Shown: positions 11,520-23,452 of the stretch, piece after piece
Numbering within the stretch: position 1 is the first letter of the stretch
Layout: each line of letters starts with the position of its first letter
NCBI GenBank assembly: GCA_963678705.1
Contig: OY783205.1
Coordinates: 14,880,001-14,944,000, forward strand
DNA: 64,000 nucleotides
Origin: Panorpa germanica
Lineage: Eukaryota; Arthropoda; Insecta; Mecoptera; Panorpidae
Direction: 5' to 3'
Notes under the pieces: model-generated
Seen by the model: the letters and a program-made list of their open reading frames with translations, nothing else
The model's database searches: none
Told to the model about the DNA's origin: nothing
Translations under genes and position numbers: made by a program

Positions 11520-12365
11520 TGTGTCTGACTTATAGGTTTGTTTCTCACTTAAACCAAGTATGTTGCACTAAAGTTGCATAAAAGCAGTCTAAGTAAAGTG
11601 ATATATTGTAAAGTATTGCCGGCACAGAAGCAATTGGTAAATATTGAGGAGCTATCAAAGCAATCTTATTAACAACATCATCGTCATTGTCACCACCCAC
11701 ACCCACTATACCCCGGTGGTAAGAGTTGCTCACTTATAAGCCCGTACAACAAGTAAAAATGTGAACAGGCTTGCTAATATGTCTTACATAAATATCATTA
11801 TGTTCTAAGATAAAAACAGAATTTAAAGTATGCACATAAATTATCCGGAGACGACAAGATCTTAATTTGGTGCTCTCATCACATAAACTCAATTTTCTGC
11901 TCAGTATGTCTGTTAAAAAAGTAATGAAGATAAATTATATGGAAATTAGATTTTAATTTTTCTTTGTTATTCTCCTAGTTCCTTTTAGAAGGTTTATAAC
12001 GAAAGTTCAAAAGCAGAAAAGCTGGAAGGCTGAAAAACTGGAAAGCCCTGGAAAGCTGAGCGTGGCAGTCTTACAAACTTTGTTAATGTTGTCCCCAAGG
12101 GACATCAGTTTTACTGAACAACGCGGGGGCTTAGTTTTGGGGTAAACATTCCTGAACGATGATTGTAGATGTTAGTTGCGCAATGTGCGGATTTTGAGTG
12201 GAGGGGTAAGAGTAGAGGTAGCGGCAGGAATGGGGGTGGTTAACGAAACGTAAATAAATATCCAATTAACACGAATTTTTAAATTATTTTTAAGTATAAA
12301 GTTTTTATAAAGTAGAAAAGATGATGTACCATACATACTTAAAACGAGATTCTTAAGTTTTGCGT
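11520..12365. other. Unassigned DNA
   Basis: No gene is recognised. A short TGGAAGGCTGAAAAACTGGAAAGC-like imperfect tandem lies near 12020-12060. Confidence 0.4.
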
Positions 12366-12366
12366 A

Positions 12367-12735
12367 GTCATTCTCAGTACCATTTTTAATTTAGAATTTA
12401 ATTTATGTTTTCTTTGTTTCTTTATAACTTTAAAAGGTCCAATGTTTCTAAATAATAATACTAAATTTAAAAAAAAACTAATTATAACTTCCAAAATATA
12501 ACAATTTGCAAAATGCATTAGGATTTATTTTTGAAAGAAGTTTAATGTCAGCTTACTTAGTTAGTAAGTAGATACAATTTAAATGACTAATTATTATTAA
12601 AAACAGCAATTTTAACTATTCCGCATTCAATTTTGTCCAACTGTTGAACTGTTAACATTTATAATACTAACGACGAACCCGCACCAACTAAATTAACTAA
12701 ACTGAAATTAAAACACGGATGTGACAAGGAATACA
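12367..12735 (-). repeat. AT-rich dispersed repeat (TCATTCCCACTCA family)
   Basis: Collinear with 6430-6830 and the reverse complement of 61113-61565. Shared blocks include TTATGTTTTCTTTGTTTCTT, ACTAAATTTAAAAAAAAACT and AAATTAAAACACG. It is non-coding. Confidence 0.55.
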
Positions 12736-12911
12736 CAAATATGTATTTGTAATCAAAACATGGCAGTAAGTAGAGGCGCCTTACTTTAGATGTAGCATTA
12801 AGGCAGCGCAGACGCGTGTAATGTCATCCTTGGGTAATACCATCCTTGACCACTTGATTCCGTACTCCGACATTCTATTCTGTACTTTAGTTTTACTTTA
12901 GTTTTACTTTA

Positions 12912-13460
12912 GGGGTTATATACAGTTAGAATTTTCAAAAAATTATTTTTTTATTAATCGTGTTTTTTTAAAACGATGTTTTTAAAGTCGGTGACCAATA
13001 TCTCTCGAGAAGGGCTATACCGATCAGTTTCAAAATTTAACACAAGTTTCTTAAGGAAATTTTTTAGTAATTAATTGAAACTTTTTTCTCACAGATAATA
13101 TTTTTTTTATAAACAATCTATGGCCAAAATTTTGGTCAAAAAAAATATTTTGCTTACTCCTTAGATTAATTATTTTAAGAGTATACATTACTTTTACGAA
13201 ATCCGTTTGGTTTTTACATTTTACATGATCCAGTCCAGAGATATAGTAGTCACCGCAGGATGCCTTTTTTGGGAGGAGCTCCTGGAGATCAGCTATAGCA
13301 GCTTTTAAAATTATTATTTTACAAATACAAAAATGTTAAAATACAGTTAAAAGTCCCCATAATATATGTACAAATTTTTACATTAATAAATTCAAAAGTC
13401 TTCTCAGGACAAATTCTTGAAAAATCGGTTCTTTTGGACCTCCTCACTGTATATAACTCC
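12912..13460 (+). mobile_element. PIF/Harbinger-like MITE, 549 bp
   Basis: Ends are inverted repeats GGGGTTATATACAGT and ACTGTATATAACTCC (one mismatch in 15), directly flanked by TTA on both sides (12909-12911 and 13461-13463). A second copy in inverse orientation lies at 27952-29529. Short TIRs starting with G-runs and a 3-bp TTA duplication fit PIF/Harbinger; a TTAA/piggyBac reading is the alternative. An internal palindrome GGAGCTCC and a conserved GATCAGCTATAGCAGC block recur in both copies. There is no coding capacity. Confidence 0.75.
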
Positions 13461-13694
13461 TTAACTTATTCTTACTCTTCACATTTGCGTTATTTAAAAA
13501 AAAACTTTAAACCACAGTAAAGAATGTATTGTTTTTCGTAAAATAATGAAATACGCCTACGTTACGAAAATAGCAAGTCTTGAGAAATTTTATGAGTACG
13601 AACTGCAATTTTATAAATTATAAGAGTAATACACAATACTCGTTGTAACAAGACAACTGCAAATATATCTCCGCACTGGCTACTATTTAATATT

Positions 13695-13935
13695 TACTAC
13701 AAGGAATTGATTTTTTGAGTCGAAAAAATCGATTTTAAACAATAGATCGATCTCCTGAATTGATCTCAAACACTCGAAAATCGATTCGAGATTCGATCTT
13801 TTTTTTTGTAAGAATGCAACTATACGATTTTTAACAAATCGATCTTCTAGACTTCGATTTTTTTCTGAATCGATTAGACATCGATTCGAATCGAATAAAA
13901 AATCGATCTTTTTTAAGAAGAATCGCGATCCCTAC
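13695..13935. repeat. ATCGAT-rich palindromic block
   Basis: Roughly 240 bp contain more than ten ATCGAT/TCGATT/TTCGAAT words on both strands with A- and T-runs between them, ending in AATCGCGATCCC. The density of self-complementary words points to a decayed short-motif repeat or MITE terminus, but its ends are not resolved. Confidence 0.55.
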
Positions 13936-14800
13936 TACAAGCTCCGCGCCGACTTAATGCGATCCTAATTCCTGTCTAGTTCCAAAGCTTGCTATCTTGC
14001 TGATTCCTAAGTTCATTTTCTACCTATCACACAGAAATTGTAACGCAGTGTGCAAGATACAACTTGCTATCACGTTACATGGAGACCAATTTATTATTCA
14101 CGCAACATTTATACAAGTTAAAATCCAAATTTCAAATTTCACTAGTGCTAATAAATCATCTAACTTTAGGAACCAGTGGTCCAAAACAAATATTGAGTTT
14201 AATTTTAAATTTAAATAACTATGTCGTAATTTGAATACCATTACTGTTAATTATGACTAATAATGATCTAGTCTAGATATACTATATCTAAAATAAAAAC
14301 AACTTTCTTCTGGCTCATTAAAAAAAACTATTAGTAGTATAATTCTTTCTTTCTATTAATAAAACCACTTCTCTAACTCTCATAAATCAAAATCAAAAGT
14401 AGTTTAAAGCCGGTTGCGAAAATATATGGGCCTCGTCCGTCCGTCAGTCCATCCGTCCAAAGCATTCATTCATCGTATCGTTTGAGTGGATCGTTTGATG
14501 TGGTAACACAGAATGCTACTAGTGGCTCCTGGGCCTGATGAATTAAGGCTGCACGCGTTCAGTGCAGGGTATACTCCAAATGAATTGGCAGTGTCACAAA
14601 TGCAGGAAGTAAATACCGAATATCCTCCCACTTGGGAAGTTGAGGAAAAAGTTGTATATGTGTAGATCCGTTGGCATGTATTTCATTTGGTACATTTCTT
14701 AATACAGGCTGCGGCACGGAAACTTCCTTATTTAAAACAACGCGCCACACAGCGGCCATTAATTCTTGGAGAGTGGGGTTTTGTTTTGGGGAGTTTGAGT
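13936..14800. other. Unassigned DNA with a (CCGT)n-like patch
   Basis: A short imperfect CCGT/CAGT tandem lies at about 14433-14460. Two open frames (13997-14218 plus, 14559-14759 minus) have no recognisable motif and are probably chance. Confidence 0.4.
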
Positions 14801-14819
14801 TAGTTCAGTAACAACCACG

Positions 14820-15315
14820 CAGTGAAGGAAAGAGAAGGGCGCGTGGCGATTTACTTTTCCAACGGCCGTTCGATTATTGACAATTTAATATCGAGCCTGC
14901 AGGCCGTCTTCTTGATCGAAAATCGATTGTTAGTGAGTGGACACGTTTATAGATACTAGTAGTGTGTGGAAAAAGAAACCAGGACCTTCAAGAACCGACA
15001 GGACACCAGAAAATGTCGAGAGAGTTTTTAATGAATCTGCCCGCAAACAAGCAACTGCTCTTACAATTTCTGATAGCACAGCGAGACGAATTCTGCATGA
15101 AGACTTGAAATTTCATCCATACAAGTGGTGCAAAAACTTAAAACACGTGATTAAGCTGCACGAAGAAAGGAATGTGGAACCTTTATCGAACAGCAGACTT
15201 GCCGAATTAAGCACCCTGCGATTATTTTTGATGAAGATTTCTTCAATTATTGGTATGTATCAATCGTCCAAAGACCAGGCTTCTTTTCAAGAAGTAATTC
15301 AAAATGTTTTTAAAT
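14820..15315 (+). pseudogene. Mariner/Tc1-like transposase N-terminus, decayed
   Basis: The frame 14937-15329 contains KKPGPSRTDRTPENVERV, then DSTARRILHEDLKFHPYK. This is the helix-turn-helix region of a transposase family widespread in insects (consensus style GRPRTARTPENVE and SDRSVRRILH...LKFHPYK). Just upstream, about 14840-14930, another frame gives VAIYFSNGRSI, the usual start of that family, so at least one frame change separates them. After the DNA-binding part the similarity stops and the catalytic domain is missing. A fragment of the catalytic middle of what looks like the same family lies at 52717-52968. Confidence 0.7.
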
Positions 15316-15344
15316 GTACATCTATGTAAAGGATAAATAGTAAA

Positions 15345-15975
15345 AATTTATGTGGATACCAGGACATTGTGGAATAAGAGGAAACGAATTTGCGGATAAA
15401 TTGGCAAAGGAATCAATAAATTTGGAAATTGAGATGAAAGTGAAATTACCTTCATATGAAATTTTTAATATAATCAAAAAATTAAACTTCAATTTGAGAA
15501 ACACAGATTTCATTAACAAAAGTCAGTTAAAAGGAAGAGATTATTATATGTTACATCCAAATTTAAGTAAGAAGAGATGGTTTAGAAATGAGTCCCGCAA
15601 AATTATATCAACTATAATCAGAATCAAAAGTAATCATTGCAAAACTCCAGCTCACCTGTACAAAATTAATATTAAATCTGACGATAGATGTCAATGTGGT
15701 GAAGAAGGAACTTTGGATCATATTATATTTGAATGCATATATTATAGTTTAGAAAGATCAAAATTGAATAGTGATATATTAGATGTGATTAAAACTTTTC
15801 CTGTTAATACTAAATTTTTGTTAAGTGATTCAAAATTAATTAGTGAATTATTGCAATATTTAGAAATTTGTAAAATTGAATTATAAATTATAAAAGATGT
15901 ATAAAAAATGTTTGATGGTGGCTATGACGAAAGAAAGTCAAGGCAAATAAGTAAATAAATATTAAAAAAAAATAG
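15345..15975 (+). mobile_element. LINE 3' end with RNase H tail
   Basis: The frame from 15350 to 15886 begins in an RNase H C-terminus (WIPGHCGIRGNEFADKLAKE, with the conserved His and last Asp of retrotransposon RNase H) and ends with a CQCGEEGTLDHIIFEC zinc-knuckle-like cluster. The 3' tail contains GTAAATAAAT and ends in an A-run. RNase H after the RT is typical of I-like clades of non-LTR elements; clade assignment is tentative. The endonuclease and RT are absent, so this is a 5'-truncated copy. The 178 codons are free of stops, which suggests a fairly recent copy. Confidence 0.75.
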
Positions 15976-16084
15976 TAAAAATTATATACAAAATAAATAA
16001 GAAAGTTTTTAAACTGATAATGATGAATTTGTATTTGTGTATCAAAGTTAAAACATTCACAGGTAGATTGGTTTATTTACTAAC

Positions 16085-16440
16085 TATACGGTATAGACAT
16101 AAATCGACAAATATCATAACATTCACGATAAATTCCAAGTCAATAAGCTCACCATCAATACATGCTTCCTTTGCTAATTTATCTGCCATTTCATTTCCAC
16201 TTATTCCAGAGTGTCCTGATATTCACAAAAAAATTATGTTTACACATCTTCTTTTTAGCTTACAATATAAATTCTTTATTTTGCATATTTTAATGTTGTT
16301 GTTGTTTTAAAATTGCTGTTGTTCAGAGCAGTCAATATACTAAACGAATCTGTAGCTATTAGTATATTTGAGTATTTAGTGTTTTTAATAACAATTATTT
16401 TTTTCATTACAGCTAATTTATATATTTTATATATAGTTAA
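16085..16440 (-). pseudogene. LINE RNase H fragment, opposite strand
   Basis: On the minus strand, about 16320-16400 reads IATDSFSILTALNNSN (the TDS active-site Asp segment of RNase H), and 16100-16235 reads SGHSGISGNEMADKLAKEA. These match the RNase H domain of the copy at 15345-15975, but with more changes. The two copies face each other about 110 bp apart. It is decayed and partial, with no 3' tail seen. Confidence 0.7.
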
Positions 16441-16564
16441 CTTTATTAATTAACATAGGTATTATTCATGTTCAGAATATTTATTACTTGAATATTGGAA
16501 ATACAATTATTCTCTTATACCTAAATTAATTTTTATTTGTTTGGTTAAAGTAAAATTAAAGTTA

Positions 16565-16640
16565 AAGTAGAACATTATTAGGGGCGATAAAAGGCTACGT
16601 GCCTAGGAAGCCCGAGAAATTATATATAAAAAAAAACTAC
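16565..16640 (+). mobile_element. LINE 3' tail remnant
   Basis: AGAACATTATTAGGGGCGAT followed by AAAAGGCTACGTGCC, a GGAAGCCCGAGAAA block and an A-rich end. The same ~60-bp tail occurs on the minus strand at 35975-36045, directly behind an RNase H-LINE frame, which identifies it as the 3' UTR of such an element. Confidence 0.65.
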
Positions 16641-17265
16641 TTTTTATTAGTTTCAAATTAGACCACTAACTTATATAGTCTAAGCGTGGTTGATTATAAT
16701 TTGTTAGTGCCGTGAAGAAACTAAGTACGTTAGTCTTCAGAGTGCTAACTGATCAAAAGAGAGAAGTAGTTATTTTTATTTAGAGGTCCTTACTGATTGA
16801 GTCCTAAAATAAATCTAATCAATAAAGCCTATGCCAACCTATTATAAAAAGAGTTACAACTTATGCTATAAAAAATATTATCTCTGGTCATAAACTGTAA
16901 GTTGGGTAGTTTTACAGTTGTAGTGGTACCTGATGTCTTGTCTGGTAGTAGAACAATAATATTGTGTAATTTAAAAATAACAGGATTTTACTCAGATGAA
17001 AGTTCATTCGTTAACTATTTTCTGAGTTTGGTTATTATCAGCTTATATTGGTTACGTCCATACATAACCGTACATCTATAGGGCAGCGGTGTGGTCTACA
17101 TTAAATACTTAAAAATATAGTTAAAATTTAAAACTAAAATTTCGATTTATTTGACTAAATTTCAATCAAATATATTTCGTTAACATTTCTCCTTTTACAA
17201 CTAGGTACAACGCTAGAAAAGAAAACTTATTAGATGGTCAAAGAACAAGTTAAGAGCGTTTCAGT

Positions 17266-17427
17266 TAGAACGCGTTTTTACTACTCAAAACTATAGTTTT
17301 TACTGAATAATTTTATTCCTAGTTTTAGTACAGCTTATTTCTTAGTTATAGTAGTCTTATTTTACGGTATATGTTACAGTAGTAAATTCTAGTTGTAACA
17401 AAGTTATTCAGTAAAAACTAGCGTTCT
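17266..17427. repeat. Short inverted-repeat element
   Basis: TAGTTTTTACTGAATAA (17294-17310) is repeated inverted and perfectly at 17404-17420. The outer words AGAACGC and GCGTTCT extend the arms, with a ~20-bp extra piece in the left arm. This is probably a small MITE or foldback. Confidence 0.6.
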
Positions 17428-17490
17428 ATCAAATACTATTTTTAACTGTAACATATACACTTAGACCGCTTTTGTTAAACAACCTATTCA

Positions 17491-17575
17491 GAGATCGGAG
17501 TAGCTCAACCGGTAAGAGCACCGACGTACAAATTGTTGATTTTATTTCTGGTTACAGGTCATAACAATGTAAAAC
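17491..17575 (+). pseudogene. tRNA-like sequence (tRNA pseudogene or SINE head)
   Basis: GATCGGAGTAGCTCAACCGG followed by TAAGAGCACCGACG has a good A-box and D-arm (GCTC/GAGC). The later GGTTACAGGTC is only a weak B-box, and no acceptor stem can be closed. It is best read as a decayed tRNA or the head of a tRNA-derived SINE. Confidence 0.4.
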
Positions 17576-17579
17576 CGTA

Positions 17580-18150
17580 GTAATTATAGTAAAATGAACA
17601 CTTATGCGTGATGACTAATCGAATTTAAACCTAAATAATAAGATTATTTGTTTTCATTTATTTACCAAATTATCTATTTAATCTTTTTATAACATATTTG
17701 CATTTTAACTCTGAATAGGTTCTGAAAAGAAAGCTGCCACTGGAATTGTAAGCAAGTTTGCGTGGACCCCAATGTCCAAGTATGCACGACGGCCACTGCT
17801 CTAATACACCATCTAGTCAGCGCGGCTTGTCAAATAAAAGATAACACTCACTAAGCACTAACACTGATGCACAAATACAATGGACGAGGCTAGAACTGGC
17901 AACCAGCAGATTGGAAGCTAGGTTCAAGAGGATGGATCCAATGTGAATGATACAGCCATGGCTTGGTATCTTCAACGGCCACAACCAACGGCCGATGCGT
18001 CTCCCAGAGCTGTTTACTGTTGTGCTAACAGTAGGGTGACCGGAAATCATTTTTTGTAAAATAAATTTCGAATATCTATCCATATGCAAACATGTGTTCA
18101 AACCCGAGCTGACAGTTGGGATAAATCTTGATGTTGGTTTTCTCTTAATC
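17580..18150. other. Unassigned, slightly GC-richer DNA
   Basis: A minus-strand open frame of 111 codons (17817-18152) ends close to the hAT-like MITE. It shows no domain, signal or composition that I recognise, and its reality is doubtful. Confidence 0.35.
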
Positions 18151-18152
18151 AT

Positions 18153-18903
18153 GTTCTGAGCAGGGGCGGCTGTAACTTAAAAGCACTTGTGCGTGCCCTA
18201 TTAAATATCTATAATTTGAAAAGGAAAAAACAATCACAAAATATCATATAATACCTTAATTAGATACTAACTTTATACTTAGGAAGTTGCAAAGGAATTT
18301 TTACACAATCCAAAATTTAAACTTTCTCTTAAGTTTCCTACTGGGCCATCAATTTTTTCAGTGCCCCCCTTCCTATTTCAATTTCTATATTTCAATCAAT
18401 ATTAGCATTGAACACCGTACTACATATGTAACATTTCAACTTTCTAGCTTTTACGAATTAAAAGTTATAGACCAAAAAATAAGTCTGCTGTAAGTAAGAC
18501 CCTCTACCTCGTCGCCAATCAACCAAGCCAGCAGCAGCAGTTCGACTAGAAAGAGACAGATAGAACACTCGGCAGCTATCTCTCTCTTTGCATTTATCGC
18601 TTCCTCTTCCACGCGGCCGTTTCTTTCGCGCACTCTATTCTTATATCTCTATGGTGCAAACTATATGTGGAATCTGGTGTAGACCGCGCTGCACGAGAAT
18701 GAAGATTACCGGGGCTTGCTGATATAACATGACATGACCATTGTCCATTTCTCCCCGGATAAAAGTCCTTGGATTGATTTAATATATAAAAAAAATTATT
18801 AATAAGAAAATGTCGTTTTATTACAACTTTTAGTCATAATTCTGTATAAGCTAGTAAAGTGCACTACCAATTCTCGTAGCCAGCAGCCGCCACTGGTTCT
18901 GAG
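18153..18903 (+). mobile_element. hAT-like MITE with 8-bp duplication
   Basis: The element 18161-18895 starts CAGGGGCGGCTG and ends CAGCCGCCACTG, a near-perfect terminal inverted repeat. It is flanked by identical GTTCTGAG (18153-18160 and 18896-18903). The 8-bp duplication and the CAGxGGCGGCTG ends are diagnostic of hAT elements. It has no transposase and is mobilised in trans, if at all. Related copies are at 31981-32692 and 33421-33999. Confidence 0.9.
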
Positions 18904-19257
18904 TTCTCCAAAACTTGTTCCGTTTCCTCTGTTAAGCGGACTGTCACAAATGTATCATAAACATTATTATTTTTGAAATTTCTTTCTGTTTTAAAAAGTA
19001 TTATTGACCGATCTTTAAATGAGCGGAACTTCTTTTATTCTGTAAAGCCTTAATATTTTAATTTAAATTGAGTTGTAAACCATAACTGATAACTAATTTA
19101 TATAAAACTGTATATTAATAAAGTTGCCTATCAATAACTCAAATATCCAATTATTTTTATTCAATTCGCAATATTATAGAAGTTATTAACAATTGAAATA
19201 GTTATATTTTTCCCCTTTGAATTAATGAGGTAAAATTTAACAACAAATGACCGACTA

Positions 19258-20118
19258 CCCAGTAAACAATTTGGTGAAGTGCCCTATTTAGTGACGTTCG
19301 AGTCACTCGTACAATTCAATTCTAAGGCTTTACAAGTTCTCTACCTGTCACAGATTTTGTGTTAGTTGTTAGAATTTTTTCATAACAATATTCTTTCTTT
19401 TTCCAACATCATTTATTAAGTAGCAGTTTATTTCACACTAGGATATATTTTTTTTAGTTCATTTTCATTCCAAAGTGAGAGAGAAACGAGATGCGGTTAG
19501 ACAAGTAAAATATATTTTTCATCGTTACACTTGTATAGTATTTCGTTCAGTACAGTATGTTTAAAGTATATGCTATCCTTTTTCAACAAATATTTCTTTA
19601 ATGGTAATAGGCACACGCTGTCTCCCGCAATCTCCGAATATAATGTGTTTAAACGAATACTCTAAGCAGCGATGGTAAGACAGAGGTTTTAAACCTAACG
19701 CAGACCTGCCGATCGTGGATTTTTGAATCACCAAAACAATGTAAGAACTAATAATATGAATGATGAATAATATTCATTAAAAAAATCACGATCCGTACTA
19801 AAGATTACATCTATATATTTCTTCATTTAAATACTTATATTTTGCAGACTCTAAAAAGTAGAATTCCATTAAGATTTATACCCCTACCATCCCTGACGAA
19901 GACAACAGGCATTCAACTAGTGTCAAGTTTATAACTCCGGTCATAAATTATAAACTGGAGTCGCTTTTAATTCAGCAGTGAACCGTCGTTGCGATGTCTG
20001 TAGGTCATAAAAAGGGCCTTTCCTATGAACGACTGAATAGAAAACGAACACGTTCCAGACAAAAAACTCATGATATGTAATAGAAATTAAGTAGAATTTA
20101 CTCCAAAATGTTTACTGG
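19258..20118 (-). mobile_element. MITE, CCCAGTAAAC family, long form
   Basis: Left end CCCAGTAAACAATTTGGTG, right end CCAAAATGTTTACTGG; the ends are inverted repeats of one another. About 860 bp and almost collinear with 22583-23452. A conserved middle carries GATCGGCAGGTCTGCGTTAG-type sequence in inverse. It is non-coding. Confidence 0.8.
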
Positions 20119-20389
20119 TTAGTCGACGTCAATACTTCCTCACCTTCTTCCACACTACCATTTTCGGCCCTTTACCATCACTGATAGTGAAGAGAGGTGC
20201 AAAAGTGATGCAGAATTAGACGTCAAAGCTATAGCAGCTGTTGTGTCGACCCATAATGTTTCAATACAATGTCGTAATATAAAACGAAATATAAATAATA
20301 TTACTTATTATATTCTAACGATTACGTAACGTCATGAAAAACTTGAATAACAACGCGAATCTTACTATGATTATGGTGCGCATGCGTCG

Positions 20390-20780
20390 TTAGTAATATA
20401 AATTTTGACAATTCTTGTGTATTTGCGTTTCACTGACAAAAAATGAAAGTAGAATCTTGTATAAGTGCTGTTTTTCAATGTTTAGATATTGATTTAATTT
20501 ATCACAATAAACTTCCGCCTCTTTTGTAGTCAACTTCACCATATAGGTCTATGGTGAAGTTTATATTTATCTTCTTTATATTGTTTTCATTTCTTATCAA
20601 AATAATAGTGGCACCATCAGTACATTACGCTGCATTTTCAATTAATATTTAATGCAACAGAAAATTGTTTTTACTTCTTTATTTTTGACAAGTTGATAAC
20701 GTTTTAGCATTTTGACAGATTGTCATAAATTGTAGGTTATGATATAAATTAAAATAATGTAAACGTTGCAAACGTGCATA
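20390..20780 (+). repeat. AT-rich dispersed repeat (TCATTCCCACTCA family), partial
   Basis: Shares ATGCGTCGTTAGTAATA, TTTTGACAAGTTGATAAC and a GCATTTTGACAGATTGTCA block with 61113-61565 and 62700-62850. Its ends are not resolved. Confidence 0.5.
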
Positions 20781-21461
20781 ATAAGTAAACCTTAGAAAAA
20801 AGATAGAGTATCTCTGTTTGTACAATATGTTTGTATAGTATTGCAAAGGAAGAGCCTTTCTCTAACAAAGATAAAATTGTCTTTTACCGATTTCTTCTTG
20901 TATGTCCGATAAAATAAGCTCTGAAATCGGCATTGTGAGCAGTATAGCTACAAATTTGACCACATGTTTTATTTGATAATAGTAAAGTTCCAGTGATGTC
21001 AAAAACTCGCAGAGCTCCGGGTTTTGTAGAAAATATATAAACCCTTACAAAAATGTTTTTTTGCGTATAACTCGAAAACTCGAAAATTTTCGGTCACATG
21101 ATAGAAGGTCGTTGGTGATAGGATTCAGTATCGGAAAAAGGCTGACGTCAAATAACTTAAACAAAAGAAAAATATATAAATTTTTCATATTATTTTTTAG
21201 TATACTTAAAAGATTCCATCTTTCTTTTTATACATTTTTGCTTTAATTTGTTTGTATTACAATTTCAATATAGACACTGTGTGCGAGAGCATTGTTCCTA
21301 GACGCTAGATTAATGCGAACAGTGACCGTTTAACACCATGTCATCTCATGAACGCCATAGATGATACTGTAGGGATAACGGCTAGCACAGTTGATATTTG
21401 GAGTGGACAGAACGCACGTTTTAAGTTATATTTATATGTAGTTTATTTATATTTATACATA

Positions 21462-21654
21462 TAGTCCAAATCACGATAGTTTGGCGGCGACTTATACTTA
21501 AAATAGGTTATAAGATCGGTATAAATCTATAATACGATAATGAATGTTATCTTATTCGTTTCTATATACATTATATAAAAACAAAGTGAGTCAGTGCTTT
21601 TTAGTTATATCGGCACAGTTATGAGTCGCCGCCGAACTCTCGTAATTTGAACTA
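21462..21654. mobile_element. 193-bp TA-flanked MITE
   Basis: TAGTCCAAATCACGATAGTT at the left is matched, inverted, by the right end (AACTCTCGTAATTTGAACTA), and the repeat continues through GGCGGCGACT for about 31 bp. A TA dinucleotide flanks both ends (21460-21461 and 21655-21656). The TA duplication suggests mobilisation by a Tc1/mariner-type transposase. A truncated copy lies at 26829-26967. Confidence 0.8.
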
Positions 21655-21659
21655 TATCT

Positions 21660-22580
21660 ACATTATTCTACATCAATATAATGTCATATTTAACAACTGT
21701 CACGTATTATATCTAGACAGCTCTGACTTGACAACTGTCACTTTCAACAGATGCGCGTAGAAAACAGATAGGAACATATACCTTTCCCTCTCGCACACAT
21801 TTTGGACACACTTTCAGGTGCAACATTCTCTCTCTAATGGTCTAAGGGTACAATACATTATCGCTTCGTACTGCAAAGTTGTACCACAACAAAAAAGTAG
21901 GAACTCGTCAGTGATAGGACTTAGCATCGGAAATAAGCTGACGTTAAATAAATTTAACAAAAATAAAAACAATAATTTAAAGTTTTTTCAGTTTTTTACA
22001 AATTTTGCCTTAAGTCAACTGTGTACGGCCACACTTAGTATTTTAAAGGTACTTTGTTAAAACACCATGTCATATCTTAATTTATTTTTACGAGTACGAT
22101 TGTGTAGTGTTATGTTTGTATCATTTTATTAATGGACTCCTTAATACCAGTACAGTATTAATCATCTGTAGCTAACAACCGTTTGAACAAGAACTGCAGT
22201 GAATTCTTAAAATAACTTTCTTCATTACTTTGAGTCATATCTTCATGCAAACCATTTCAAATCATAGTTAAATATTTTTTCTGCTTAAAACCATTACAAT
22301 GCAATGGTTTGGTATTTACAGGTTTATGAGGTCTTCAAAATAGGCAATTGTTTACGGTATGAAACGGGACACCCAAATTTATAAATTTCTTTAAAGAATG
22401 CCGCTACACCGACTTTCGTGTCATAGAAGGATACATTCGAAATATTTGTTTTGTTAGGCATTTCTCACACTGCTTGCAACAACGACTTTTTTTAGTAGGA
22501 TGTATTCTAGTTGTTTCGTATTAGTTCACTTTATTATGAGATTCAAATCATCTACTTTAATGTTAATTAATAGCACTAGC
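21660..22580. other. Unassigned DNA
   Basis: No gene is recognised. On the minus strand about 22400-22505 reads HPTKKSRCCKQCEKC, which faintly recalls the Cys-rich tail of piggyBac-type transposases, but the frame closes quickly and the call is not safe. Confidence 0.3.
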
Positions 22581-22582
22581 TC

Positions 22583-23452
22583 CCCAGTAAACAATTTAGT
22601 GAAGTGCCCTATTTAGTGACGTTCGAGTCACTCGTACAATTCAATTCTAACGCTTTACAAGTTCTCTACCTGTCACAGATTTTGTGTTAGTTGTTTGAAT
22701 TTTTTCATAATAATATTCTTTCTTTTTCCAACATCATTCATTAAGTAGCAGTTGTTTCCTTCACACTAGGATATATATTTTTTAGTTCATTTTCATTCCA
22801 AAGTGAGAGAGAAACGAGATGCGGTTAGACAAGTAAAATATATTTTTCACCGTTACACTTGTATAGTATTTCGTTCAGTACAGTATGTTTAAAGTATATG
22901 CTATTCTTTTTCAACAAATATTTCTTTAATGGTAATAGGCACACGCTGTCTCCCTCAATCTCCCAATTTAATGTGTTTAAATGAATACTCTAAGCAGCGA
23001 TGCTAAGACAGAGGTTTTAAACCTAACGCAGACCTGCCGATCGTGGATTTTTGAACCACCAAAACAATGTAAAAAACTAATATAACGAGTATTGTTGAAG
23101 ATGAATAATATTCATTAAAAAAATCACGAACCGTACTAAAGATTACATCTATTTATTTCTTCATTTAAATATTTATATTTTGCAGACTCTAAAAAGTAGA
23201 ATTCCATTAAGTTTTATACCCCTGCCATCCCTGACGAAGACAACAGGCCCTCAACTAGTGTCAAGTTTATAACTCCGGTCATAAATCATAAACTGGAGTC
23301 GCTTTTAATTCAGCAATGTCGTTGCAATGTCTGTAGCTCATAAAAAGGGCCTTTCCTATGACCTACTGAATAGAAAACGAACACGTTCCAGACAAAAAAC
23401 TCATGATATGTAATAGAAATTAAGTAGAATTTACTCCAAAATGTTTACTGGG
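22583..23452 (-). mobile_element. MITE, CCCAGTAAAC family, long form, complete
   Basis: 870 bp with ends CCCAGTAAACAATTTAGTG and CCAAAATGTTTACTGGG, so both terminal inverted repeats are present. It differs from the 19258-20118 copy by scattered substitutions and small indels. No convincing target-site duplication is seen (left flank GCTC, right flank TCTC). It is non-coding. Confidence 0.85.

Noticed and set aside
17817-18152. 111-codon minus frame
   Set aside because: No recognisable motif, and no second exon-like neighbour; it may be chance.
22340-22510. Cys-rich minus-strand words (SRCCKQCEKC)
   Set aside because: They recall a piggyBac tail, but the frame is short and broken and the match is too weak to name.
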